Source: Balneolaceae bacterium (lineage in GTDB: Bacteria; Bacteroidota; Rhodothermia; Balneolales; Balneolaceae). Taken from it: a stretch of 6,620 nucleotides of DNA. Below, piece after piece: positions 1-6,620 of this stretch. Position 1 is the stretch's first letter, and every line of letters begins with the position of its first letter. The stretch covers positions 1 to 6,620 of the forward strand of contig JAASTO010000151.1 of the NCBI GenBank assembly GCA_021767245.1. Direction: 5' to 3'. The translations under genes were made by a program, and so were the position numbers. Under the pieces are notes generated by a model. It made no database searches. It was not told the DNA's origin and saw only the letters and a list, made by a program, of their open reading frames with translations.

Positions 1-144
1 ACCAGCGTTAATTGTCGATATAAAACCTCTGACGGCAATTATATTTCAGTAGTCCAATCCTTTAAGCCGGATTATGGCGCTAATGGAAAGCTTGTTGAGA
101 GCGTAAAAAGCGTTGCGATGGTGGAGCTTGAAGTGGAGAATTGA
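1..144 (+). CDS. C-terminal end of an unrecognised protein (5' end outside window)
   Basis: Reading from base 1, the frame is open for 47 codons and stops at TGA 142-144; the start lies upstream of the window. The visible tail contains a K-T-S-D-G-N-Y segment followed by short alternating hydrophobic stretches and an acidic end (V-E-L-E-V-E-N), which suggests a beta-rich C-terminus. The K-T-x-D-G-x-Y pattern faintly recalls the late strands of a PAS domain, but it is too short to assign and I do not recognise the family. A strong intrinsic terminator begins about 30 bp after the stop. That supports this being the true 3' end of a rightward transcription unit separate from sufE. No function is proposed. 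Confidence 0.55.
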   Translation, partial: TSVNCRYKTSDGNYISVVQSFKPDYGANGKLVESVKSVAMVELEVEN

Positions 145-174
145 CTCTTCTCTTTCTAACAAAAATTAAAAAAA

Positions 175-208
175 GAAGAAAAGGCCCGCATAGTCGGGCT
201 TTTTCTTT
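175..208 (+). terminator. Intrinsic terminator after the first partial gene
   Basis: The G+C-rich core GCCCG (184-188) pairs with CGGGC (195-199) around the 6-nt loop CATAGT. The stem extends outward through G-U, A-U and G-C pairs (175-183 with 200-208) to about 14 bp. The 3' side is the run TTTTTCTTT, as expected of a rho-independent terminator for rightward transcription. The outer arm is A-rich on its 5' side, so the reverse strand also has a T-rich tract and the element may work in both directions. It ends only 36 bp before the sufE start codon. Confidence 0.85.
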
Positions 209-244
209 ATAGGGACTATCTGAACCCGTATATTCAAAATAAAA

Positions 245-673
245 ATGGATATCAAAGAAACGGAAGATCGTATTGTAAGAGAGTTTGAACTGCTACAAGA
301 CTGGCAGGAGAGATATAAGTATATCATTAAGCTGGGCACGAAATTAGATCCACTTCCGGAAGAAGATAAGATCGATGAAAATTTAGTGAAAGGGTGTCAA
401 AGTCAGGTTTGGCTTACCGCCAAAATGGAAGATGGGAAAGTGATCTTTAATGCTGATAGTGACGCTGCCATTACCAAAGGCTTGGTATCTCTGATGATCC
501 GTTTTTATTCGGGAAGAACCCCGGATGTGATCATTAACACAAAACCGGAATTCATTGATAAAATAGGTATGGCGAGCCATTTATCGCCTACAAGAGCTAA
601 TGGATTGGCATCTATGATCAAACAAATGAAGATCTATGCTATGGCCATTAAATCCAGTGAAACGTTATCGTAA
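245..673 (+). CDS. sufE: SufE-family cysteine desulfurase sulfur acceptor
   Basis: This 142-residue cytosolic protein is close to the usual length of SufE (about 140). In the family, SufE binds the cysteine desulfurase SufS, takes the persulfide sulfur onto a conserved cysteine and passes it to the SufBCD scaffold for Fe-S cluster assembly. The hallmark V-K-G-C-Q-S-Q-V-W-L is at residues 48-57, with the acceptor cysteine at Cys51. I-T-K-G-L-V-S-L (76-83) and the closing L-S-P-T-R-A-N-G-L-A-S-M-I (113-125) are also typical of SufE. The ATG at 245 follows an A-rich leader (AAAATAAAA) with no Shine-Dalgarno sequence, common in Bacteroidota-type organisms. No sufS or sufBCD is visible, so the gene stands apart from a suf cluster in this window. 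The paralogue CsdE is an alternative name, but the length and motif fit SufE. The next gene starts 55 bp downstream on the same strand, so co-transcription is possible, though no functional link is apparent. Confidence 0.95.
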   Translation: MDIKETEDRIVREFELLQDWQERYKYIIKLGTKLDPLPEEDKIDENLVKGCQSQVWLTAKMEDGKVIFNADSDAAITKGLVSLMIRFYSGRTPDVIINTKPEFIDKIGMASHLSPTRANGLASMIKQMKIYAMAIKSSETLS

Positions 674-719
674 TCTAATGGTTCTCCTTCCGTAATTTCC
701 TTTTCTTAATACACTAATT

Positions 720-726
720 GGAAGGA
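720..726 (+). promoter_or_regulatory. Shine-Dalgarno site of the hybrid kinase gene; bears on start choice
   Basis: GGAAGGA lies just upstream of two in-frame ATG codons, at 729 and 735. It is only 2 nt from the first ATG, which is very tight, but 8 nt from the second, a normal spacing. Initiation at 735 (Met3 of the longer form) is therefore at least as likely as at 729. The difference is two residues and does not affect any domain. Confidence 0.6.
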
Positions 727-728
727 TA

Positions 729-2570
729 ATGGACATGAGCAAAAAATTTTCATTAACAGGTATCTCAGATATTGCACTGGGAAAAGACCTGAGAGCCGAG
801 AATGAGGTCATCGGTTCTAAAGCCAGTCTGTCCATTTTAAACTCCGTTTCCTTTTTTTTGGCGGGGGTTTCCATTCTGTTTCTGGTCGCCTTTCAGATCA
901 ATGAATCCGTATCGCTTACGTGGTTCTTTCTGTCTGAAGCCATAGCTTTTTTATTGATCCCATTACTTGCCAGGCAGGGGTTTGAAAAAGCTTCCAAAAT
1001 ACTTCTGATCGCCTATGCGGATATTGGGATCATCATTTTGAGTTCGGTGTTCGGGAATGATGCGATGATACAGGCCTTTTTTATTCCGGCCATGGGGCTT
1101 TCTATTCTTCTTTTTGATAATACTCAGATCCACCTTCGCAATATCGGGATCCTATTGTCCATACTTTCCTATTTTATTCTGGATTACATCATTTTTGAAA
1201 GGATCAATATGACCGCCAGTGGTTTTTCTCTTGTGAGGTGGGCTGTGCTAACGGGATCCTTCGTAACCACATGGCTGATATTTAATACCTTTTCCCAGTT
1301 CAAGGAAAATGCAGAGCAACAAACGCTGGAACTGCTCAAAAAGGAAAAGGAATTGAACGAAGAGCTGAGTGTTAAACAGGAAAAATTAGAGAATTACATA
1401 AGTCAGCTGGAAAAAACGACCACTGAACTTGAAAAAAGCACGAAGGCCAAATCGGAATTCCTGGCAACTATGAGTCATGAGATACGCACGCCGATGAATG
1501 CCATACTTGGTATGACTCACCTCCTGAAGCAGGATAACCCCAGAAAAGATCAGCTTGAACCCATCAATATCCTTGATTTCTCAGGTAAAACTCTGTTATC
1601 GCTGATCGATGACGTGCTGGATTTCTCAAAGATCGAAGCCGGAAAGATCGAATTTGAAAAAGTTGAGTTTGACCTGAATAATCTGATCCATGTCATTCTT
1701 GAAAGTTTTCGATCAACAGCAAAGAATAAGGAGATCGACCTGAAAGTGGATATTGCTGAACAGGTACCGGGAAGGTTAATCGGCGACCCTGCCCGGCTCA
1801 CCCAGATCCTGAATAATCTGTTCAGTAATGCGCTGAAGTTTACGGAAGAAGGTGAGGTTAAACTGGAAGTCAATGTGCTTCAGCACGAACACGATAAAGC
1901 AAGCATTCAGTTTGCTATATCAGATACCGGAATAGGTATTGATGAAAAACGCATCAACACGATCTTTGATAGCTTTACACAAGCCAGTCAGAATACCAAG
2001 AGGCTGTTTGGAGGTACCGGGCTGGGTCTCACCATCAGTAAGCAACTTACGGAGCTTCAGGGCGGAACCATTAACGTGGAAAGTGAGGAGGGCGTAGGCA
2101 GTACCTTTACTGTGGAGCTTGAATTTGGTGTGGCCCAACAACCGGAAGTCAGTACAAACGGTTCGCAAGGTAAAATAGAAGGTTCAAGTTTACTTAAAGG
2201 AGTGAAGATTCTTCTGGCCGAAGATAATGTGGTGAATCAGAAAGTGATGACACGTTTTCTGGAGCGCTGGGAAGTGGAAATGAAAGTGGTTAACAACGGA
2301 AAAGAAGCCCTGGATGCCATTCAGGAATGTAATTTTGATGTGGTACTCATGGATCTCCAGATGCCTGAAATGGATGGATACGAAGCCACTGAAAAGATCA
2401 GGAAACTGGACGATCCGTATAAAAGAAAGGTTCCCATTATCGCCCTCACAGCAGCTGCCTTAAAAGAAGTCCGGGAACATGTATATGCGGCCGGCATGAA
2501 TGATTTTGTAACCAAACCTTTCAATCCCGCAGATCTTGAGCAAAAGCTGGCTCAGATCGTAGGGGTTTAA
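729..2570 (+). CDS. Membrane-bound hybrid sensor histidine kinase with C-terminal receiver domain
   Basis: This 613-residue inner-membrane kinase is predicted to autophosphorylate on histidine and pass the phosphate to its own receiver domain. Residues about 36-190 contain six hydrophobic helices (roughly 36-57, 62-82, 90-109, 112-130, 135-157, 167-188) with short loops. There is no large periplasmic sensor, so it may sense a membrane or intramembrane signal; the family of this module is not recognised. A charged coiled coil (about 190-240) leads to HisKA, with A-T-M-S-H-E-I-R-T-P-M-N and phosphoacceptor His250. HATPase_c is complete: N box N-L-F-S-N-A-L-K-F (363-371), G1 D-T-G-I-G (399-403), G2 G-G-T-G-L-G-L (428-434). 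After a linker (about 467-490) the REC domain has the acidic pair Glu498-Asp499, phosphoacceptor Asp542 in V-L-M-D-L-Q-M-P, Thr574 and Lys596. No Hpt domain follows, so output needs a separate partner. ATG 729 is used here, although ATG 735 is better spaced from the Shine-Dalgarno sequence. It converges with the minus-strand operon. Confidence 0.93.
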   Translation: MDMSKKFSLTGISDIALGKDLRAENEVIGSKASLSILNSVSFFLAGVSILFLVAFQINESVSLTWFFLSEAIAFLLIPLLARQGFEKASKILLIAYADIGIIILSSVFGNDAMIQAFFIPAMGLSILLFDNTQIHLRNIGILLSILSYFILDYIIFERINMTASGFSLVRWAVLTGSFVTTWLIFNTFSQFKENAEQQTLELLKKEKELNEELSVKQEKLENYISQLEKTTTELEKSTKAKSEFLATMSHEIRTPMNAILGMTHLLKQDNPRKDQLEPINILDFSGKTLLSLIDDVLDFSKIEAGKIEFEKVEFDLNNLIHVILESFRSTAKNKEIDLKVDIAEQVPGRLIGDPARLTQILNNLFSNALKFTEEGEVKLEVNVLQHEHDKASIQFAISDTGIGIDEKRINTIFDSFTQASQNTKRLFGGTGLGLTISKQLTELQGGTINVESEEGVGSTFTVELEFGVAQQPEVSTNGSQGKIEGSSLLKGVKILLAEDNVVNQKVMTRFLERWEVEMKVVNNGKEALDAIQECNFDVVLMDLQMPEMDGYEATEKIRKLDDPYKRKVPIIALTAAALKEVREHVYAAGMNDFVTKPFNPADLEQKLAQIVGV

Positions 2571-2601
2571 AACCATTCAGTTAGTTTAAAAAAACTGACA
2601 G

Positions 2602-2639
2602 AAAAAATAAGAGCCGCTCCGTATCAGGAAGCGACTCTT
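2602..2639 (-). terminator. Intrinsic terminator of the minus-strand operon, possibly shared
   Basis: The arms AAGAG-CGCTCC (2609-2620) and GGAAGCG-CTCTT (2627-2639) pair around the 6-nt loop GTATCA. The stem has one C/A mismatch and one bulged A. Read leftward, the stem is followed by TATTTTTTC (2610 down to 2601), a good U-tract for ending the transcript of the GAF kinase gene. Read rightward, the stem is followed by GGGGTTTTTCGGGG, a poorer but possible stop signal for the hybrid kinase gene. The site lies between the stop codons at 2570 and 2668, as expected for convergent units. Confidence 0.75.
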
Positions 2640-2667
2640 GGGGTTTTTCGGGGTACAAATGAAATTC

Positions 2668-3915
2668 TTAACCGGTCATGTTCTCCGGTATATTGACATG
2701 GAATGTAGTGCCCATTCCTTCTATGCTCTCTACTTTGATCTCACCATTGTGAAGTTCCACATACTTTTTAACGATCGGTAAGCCCATACCGGTACTTATT
2801 TCACCTTTGGTACCCTGCCGTTGATGATCTTCATCTTTTTCAAAAATAGCAGGCAGGTGCGCCGCAGGAATCCCGATGCCGGTATCAGAGATGTAAAGAA
2901 AGAGGGTTTTGTCTTCAACGCCCGTAATTTTGACATCCAGTGTGATGCTGTCTCCTTCGTGGCAAAACTTTAATGCATTAGAGAGAAGGTTGCTGACAAT
3001 GAGTTTGAATTTCTCGCTGTCAAGCTTGAATGTTCCGGGTGTGCTGAGGTGTGTGTTGATGTTGATGCCTTTTGCATTGGCAAGTGGGTTGTAAATATCG
3101 ATCAGATCCTGGATCAGATCATCCATCACCACATCATCAATGATTAGTTTTGTTTCCCCTTGTTCCATGGAATTAGAGACTAGTTCGCTAGTATAGTTTA
3201 TAAGTTTTCTCCCGCTTAGTTCAATCATATTCAGGATCTGGGTTAGTTCCTCGCGGTCACCTCCCCATAGATTCTGTAAATAATGAGTTGAACTGACAAT
3301 CCCATTCAGCGGGCTCTTTATATCGTGGTTTACAGCTCTTAAAAACTGATCTTTTTCTTTATTGAGTCGCTGTAATTCCTGTTGTTGCTTTCTGAGATCA
3401 AGTCTCGCTATGATCTCATTGGCAATAGTTTGAAGTCCTTTCTTTTCCTTTTTGGTCAATGAACGAGGCTGGGTATCTAATACGCATAAAGCCCCCAGAT
3501 TATACCCATCAGAAGTACGAAGAGGGTATCCGCTGTAAAATCGTAAATTTGGTGCATTCTTCACATAGGGCATGTCAAAAAATCGCTCATCTTCTGCAAG
3601 ATCCTCAACCTCAAAATTTACCTGATCCAAAATGGTGTATTGGCATACCGATTCAGACCTTGGTGAAGATTCAACATCCAATCCGTAGGCCGCTTTGGTC
3701 CACTGCCTGTTGTATGACAGAAGGTTCATGAGTGAAATAGGAGCTCCGGTGATCATGGCTGCCAGTTCTACTAAAGAATCAAATTCATCTTCCGGTAGCG
3801 TATCAAGGATCGCGTACTCCTCCAATTTAGCTTGACGTTCCGCTTCATCGGCCGGTACAGTGGCATTTTCCGCAAAGTGCTGATAGTTTTGTTTATGCAA
3901 GTACATGGTTTTCAT
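2668..3915 (-). CDS. Soluble GAF-domain sensor histidine kinase
   Basis: This 415-residue protein has no membrane segment or signal peptide and is predicted to act in the cytosol. Residues about 27-175 form a GAF domain of the type found in many soluble kinases and diguanylate cyclases. It opens with A-I-L-D-T-L-P-E (35-42), has P-R-S-E-S-V-C-Q-Y (85-93), then L-R-F-Y-S-G-Y-P-L (124-132) and L-G-A-L-C-V-L-D (140-147). Its ligand is not evident, and no clear bilin-binding motif is seen. A short helix (172-190) leads to HisKA with V-N-H-D-I-K-S-P-L (195-203), phosphoacceptor His197. HATPase_c has all boxes: N-L-L-S-N-A-L-K-F (309-317), D-T-G-I-G-I-P (344-350), S-T-G-M-G-L (374-379). There is no receiver domain and no response regulator nearby. 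The frame is open up to an ATG at 3963, but that would overlap the upstream gene. The ATG at 3913-3915 has a good Shine-Dalgarno sequence and sits 10 bp after the upstream stop, so it is chosen. It is co-transcribed with the multi-PAS protein and may be its ATP-competent partner (inference). Confidence 0.92.
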   Translation of the reverse strand: MKTMYLHKQNYQHFAENATVPADEAERQAKLEEYAILDTLPEDEFDSLVELAAMITGAPISLMNLLSYNRQWTKAAYGLDVESSPRSESVCQYTILDQVNFEVEDLAEDERFFDMPYVKNAPNLRFYSGYPLRTSDGYNLGALCVLDTQPRSLTKKEKKGLQTIANEIIARLDLRKQQQELQRLNKEKDQFLRAVNHDIKSPLNGIVSSTHYLQNLWGGDREELTQILNMIELSGRKLINYTSELVSNSMEQGETKLIIDDVVMDDLIQDLIDIYNPLANAKGININTHLSTPGTFKLDSEKFKLIVSNLLSNALKFCHEGDSITLDVKITGVEDKTLFLYISDTGIGIPAAHLPAIFEKDEDHQRQGTKGEISTGMGLPIVKKYVELHNGEIKVESIEGMGTTFHVNIPENMTG

Positions 3916-3918
3916 AGT

Positions 3919-3927
3919 TCCTTTCCT
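3919..3927 (-). promoter_or_regulatory. Shine-Dalgarno site of the GAF kinase gene, overlapping the upstream stop codon
   Basis: On the minus strand, AGGAAAGGA precedes ACT-ATG, so the first AGGA lies 8 nt and the second 3 nt before the ATG at 3915. The TAG stop of the upstream multi-PAS gene (3928-3926) supplies the first bases of this site. This arrangement fixes the start at 3915 rather than 3963 and points to coupled translation of the two genes. Confidence 0.75.
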
Positions 3928-6620
3928 AATGATATAAGGCGTTATGCGGCCCTTTTGTTTCACGTTTTGGAAAGGAGATCGTTAATACACTCTGTTCTCC
4001 TTCAGTTATTTTGATATCTCCGTATATCTGAGTGAGTAACACCTCAATGAGATCGTTGCGTAAAGTATGTTGCAGTCCGGAATCAGATTTTTGAAAATCA
4101 AGGACCCGGTGAATCGGATCAACCAGGTCGATGATCACTTTGTTATCTTCTTCCCGTAAAATGAAGGAGATCTGACCGTCTTGTTCATCTTTTGAAGCCG
4201 TGCAGGCATCGTGCAGATATTCAAGGATCTCATTCAAAAGCATACCTGCAGGTATGGCCTGATTTACATTCAAATGCACATCAGAGAGCTCGAAATCAGA
4301 GATCAGAGGTACTTCGCCCTTCATAAGTTTACTGGTCTTTCCGAGAATGCTTTCTATGTATTCGTTAAAGCTGACGTGGGAAAGGCTGTCATTTTGGTAT
4401 AACAGCTCATGTACCTTGGCAATGGTCTTAATACGGGATTGAGTAGAATCAAGGTGTTTGGTAATCTGCTCATTTTCAACACTCATGATCTCCAGTTCCA
4501 GTAACCCTGAGATAATAGCCAGATTGTTTTTTACCCGATGGTGAACTTCGGTCAATAATGTTTCTTTTTCCTGAAGTGATTTTTCGAGCATATTTCGGGC
4601 TTCAACCTGTTCTGTTACATCAATGGCCTGAACAAAGATACCGTAGATCTCTTCATTATCATCCCGTAGGGGTTTGTAAACGAAATTCAGATAATGGGTT
4701 TTACTTTCAAGGCTGTCTCTTTTACGGAAATAAACCGGATGCTCGTTGAAAGAAAAGGTTTTTCCTTCCCAGTAACAGGAATTCAATATATCGATCAGTC
4801 CCTGATCTTTTAATTCCGGTAAAATTTCAATGAGAGGTTTATTTAAAATATTCTGATGCCCGATCAACTGTTCATAATTTTCGTTGGCAAAAGTAAATTT
4901 ATGGTCTTTACCTTCCAGTACTGCAATGGCCGAAGGGGCTTCCTCAAACATGTCCTGCATATGAATGCGAGCCTTTTGCTCAGTTTCCAGGAGTTCAAGG
5001 ATCTGGTCTTCAAGTTTTTTACGTTCAGAGATATCCACGTACATACCGTAAATGGCAATGATTTCTCCTTCAACTTCAACTGGAACCCCACCAACAAGCA
5101 CCGGAATCTCCTTGCCATTTTTGGTTCTTCTAACAGTTTCGGACTGGAACGTTTCTCCGGTAAAACCCTGTGCAGTAAATGACTGTGCCTGCTTATCCAT
5201 GTATTCAGGCACAATAGCCTGAGTCAGAGTCAGATCCTGAAGTTCCTCTTTGGTGTATTCAAAGGTTTGTTCAAAGCTATTGTTTGAGCTTAGTATGTTT
5301 CCTTCATTATCGATGAGAACAATGCCAATAGGAGAGTTATCAAATAATTGATTTAGGAGTTCTGCATTTTTCTTGCGCTCATTTTCGATCTCAAGAAAAT
5401 CGTTTCGGTTCAACCCACCGCCAACAATGAATGTTTTTCCATTTTGTTTAAAGCTTGAACCCCTGAGCAGGTAATTAATGATCTCTCCGTTTTTTGTGAG
5501 GCATTTAACCTCAAAACTCAGGCTTTTTCCTGTCAGTTCTCCTTTGAGTACTTCTTCAAGCTTATATCGATCATCGGGGTGGATCAATTCAAATACATTG
5601 ATGCGGGCTAACTCCCTGGCAGAATACCCGAAATCATTCTCCAACATGTCGTTCCAGCGGATCATCTCTCCTTCAGTAGAAAAAACAAAAAAGGCTGATG
5701 GTAAACTTGAGATCGCTGATTCTGTGAATTCCTTTTCTTCAATAAGCTGCTGCTGAATCGACTTGCGTTCAGAGATATCTTTAATGTTTACAATAGTCTT
5801 TTCAGTGCCGTCTTCATCCGTAAATATGACACTGCTGACCTCAACAGGTATGAAATGTCCATTTTTATGTTTGAAATAAACCTCGCCAAAGAATTTTTTA
5901 TCCTTACGTCTGTTTTGAAGGGCTTTTTTATTTAAAGGATGTTCAGCATCGAACACAATATCGCGGTGCTCTCCTTCCATCTCGTCTTTAGTATAGCCAA
6001 GTAGATCACAGGCAGCCGGGTTGACCTTTAATATGCGGCCATTCGGTCTGCCTATGATTACACCTTCCAGGGTATTGTAAAATTGTAGCTGATAAAGTTG
6101 TTCGGTCTGACGAAGGGCTTTTTGAGCCACCTTTTTATCGGAGATGTCAACAAATGCCCAGCTGGTAATGTATTTGCCATCCTCGTTTCTGAAAAGAGTC
6201 ACGCTCATTTCAACAGGTACGGTGTTACCGTTGGCGGTCTGAATATCAACTTCTCCGATCAGGTTACCATCACGATTGATCTGCTTTTGGAGGCGATCAA
6301 TATCCATCTCCAGGTCAAGAAAGTTTTCAATATTAGAAAAGGTGATATCATCGCCTGATGTTTCAAGCAGGTCGCAGGCCACTTTATTAGCCTCGATGAT
6401 CACTTTATTTGAATCGGCTACAAGAATGCCGTATAAACTATTGTTAAAGTGGTTTTCAAATTTTTGCTGAGTCTCTTTCAGGTATCGCGTACTCTGTATC
6501 TGATCACTGATGTCGTCGTACATCACTATGGCTCCGCCCTGCGGACCAAGTTGGGATACCTTTACTTTAAACCAATGATGCTCGTCATCATCCTTGTTTT
6601 GGAACTTACAATTACCTTCA
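3926..6620 (-). CDS. Multi-PAS HisKA_2-type sensor protein with degenerate ATPase domain (5' end outside window)
   Basis: The frame is open from the right edge (first full codon 6619-6617) to TAG 3928-3926, giving 897 visible residues. A GTG at 6526 is not the start: the 31 codons before it read as the end of a PAS domain (H-H-W-F-K-V-K-V ... G-G-A-I-V) running straight into M-Y-D-D-I-S-D. Visible domains, right to left: the end of PAS 1 (6620-6503), then five full PAS domains at about 6463-6134, 6103-5765, 5731-5399, 5365-5015 and 4960-4607. Several end in the PAC signature D-I-S-E-R-K or similar. Next is HisKA_2 (about 4573-4346) with E-V-H-H-R-V-K-N-N-L; the likely phosphoacceptor His is encoded at 4538-4540. 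The last domain (about 4273-3968) aligns with HATPase_c of this family through Q-A-I-P-A-G-M-L-L-N-E, but its second N-box Asn, G1 and G2 glycines are missing. No transmembrane segment is visible. It probably integrates cytosolic signals; PAS ligands cannot be told. It is likely a pseudokinase or phosphotransferase working with the GAF kinase 10 bp downstream (inference). Confidence 0.9.
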   Translation of the reverse strand, partial: EGNCKFQNKDDDEHHWFKVKVSQLGPQGGAIVMYDDISDQIQSTRYLKETQQKFENHFNNSLYGILVADSNKVIIEANKVACDLLETSGDDITFSNIENFLDLEMDIDRLQKQINRDGNLIGEVDIQTANGNTVPVEMSVTLFRNEDGKYITSWAFVDISDKKVAQKALRQTEQLYQLQFYNTLEGVIIGRPNGRILKVNPAACDLLGYTKDEMEGEHRDIVFDAEHPLNKKALQNRRKDKKFFGEVYFKHKNGHFIPVEVSSVIFTDEDGTEKTIVNIKDISERKSIQQQLIEEKEFTESAISSLPSAFFVFSTEGEMIRWNDMLENDFGYSARELARINVFELIHPDDRYKLEEVLKGELTGKSLSFEVKCLTKNGEIINYLLRGSSFKQNGKTFIVGGGLNRNDFLEIENERKKNAELLNQLFDNSPIGIVLIDNEGNILSSNNSFEQTFEYTKEELQDLTLTQAIVPEYMDKQAQSFTAQGFTGETFQSETVRRTKNGKEIPVLVGGVPVEVEGEIIAIYGMYVDISERKKLEDQILELLETEQKARIHMQDMFEEAPSAIAVLEGKDHKFTFANENYEQLIGHQNILNKPLIEILPELKDQGLIDILNSCYWEGKTFSFNEHPVYFRKRDSLESKTHYLNFVYKPLRDDNEEIYGIFVQAIDVTEQVEARNMLEKSLQEKETLLTEVHHRVKNNLAIISGLLELEIMSVENEQITKHLDSTQSRIKTIAKVHELLYQNDSLSHVSFNEYIESILGKTSKLMKGEVPLISDFELSDVHLNVNQAIPAGMLLNEILEYLHDACTASKDEQDGQISFILREEDNKVIIDLVDPIHRVLDFQKSDSGLQHTLRNDLIEVLLTQIYGDIKITEGEQSVLTISFPKRETKGPHNALYH

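Noticed and set aside
229..234. TATATT as a possible -10 element for sufE
   Set aside because: No matching -35 element is found at a suitable distance (that region is the terminator T-run), and the Bacteroidota-type TAnnTTTG motif is absent, so it is not supported.
1550..2524. Minus-strand open frames opposite the hybrid kinase gene
   Set aside because: They are antisense to the conserved HisKA, HATPase and receiver coding sequence, and their composition looks like reverse-read codons of the real gene.
2580..2599. Small hairpin GTTAGTTT-AAAA-AAACTGAC after the hybrid kinase stop
   Set aside because: The stem is A/T-rich and weak and has no T-run on its rightward side; the stronger hairpin at 2609-2639 explains termination better.
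3916..3963. Longer start for the GAF kinase at ATG 3963
   Set aside because: It would overlap the end of the multi-PAS gene by 38 bp and add 16 residues with no domain role, while the ATG at 3915 has a well-placed Shine-Dalgarno sequence.
4856..5214. Open frames of about 108-116 codons on the plus strand and in another minus frame inside the multi-PAS gene
   Set aside because: They lie wholly within a gene whose frame shows clear PAS and kinase motifs, have no recognisable protein features and no convincing ribosome binding site, so they are shadow frames.
5022..5779. 14-bp exact direct repeat CGTTCAGAGATATC at 5022-5035 and 5766-5779
   Set aside because: Both copies encode the conserved D-I-S-E-R end of PAS domains in the same gene, so the repeat is explained by tandem homologous domains rather than a mobile or regulatory element.

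Overview
The window holds five protein-coding regions, two of them cut by the window edges, from what looks like a member of the Bacteroidota or the related Balneolota. This placement is an inference. It rests on the moderate, slightly AT-rich base composition, the A-rich leader of sufE without a Shine-Dalgarno sequence, the Bacteroidota-like SufE C-terminus, and the large PAS/GAF/hybrid histidine kinases. No mobile element, tRNA, rRNA, CRISPR array or riboswitch was recognised.

Layout. Bases 1-144 (+) are the last 47 codons of an unrecognised gene, closed by a strong intrinsic terminator at 175-208. A SufE-type sulfur-acceptor protein for Fe-S cluster assembly follows at 245-673 (+). After 55 bp comes a six-helix membrane hybrid histidine kinase with a C-terminal receiver domain (729-2570, +). 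A convergent intergenic stretch (2571-2667) carries a hairpin placed to end transcription arriving from the right. From 2668 to the right edge everything is on the minus strand. It is a two-gene operon transcribed right to left: a multi-PAS HisKA_2-type protein (3926 to beyond 6620, start outside the window), then, 10 bp later, a soluble GAF-HisKA-HATPase kinase (2668-3915). The stop codon of the first gene lies inside the ribosome binding site of the second.

How the genes work together. Three of the four larger genes are two-component signalling proteins, and no stand-alone response regulator is visible. The hybrid kinase has every canonical phosphotransfer and ATP-binding residue. The GAF kinase also has an intact ATP-binding domain. 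The PAS protein keeps a textbook HisKA_2 phosphoacceptor motif (HHRVKNNL), but its C-terminal ATPase-like domain has lost the glycine-rich G1 and G2 boxes and half of its N box. It therefore looks like a pseudokinase or a Spo0B/ChpT-like phosphotransferase, made from the same operon as an ATP-competent partner. That pairing is the most interesting observation here. SufE is a housekeeping gene that appears to be only a positional neighbour.
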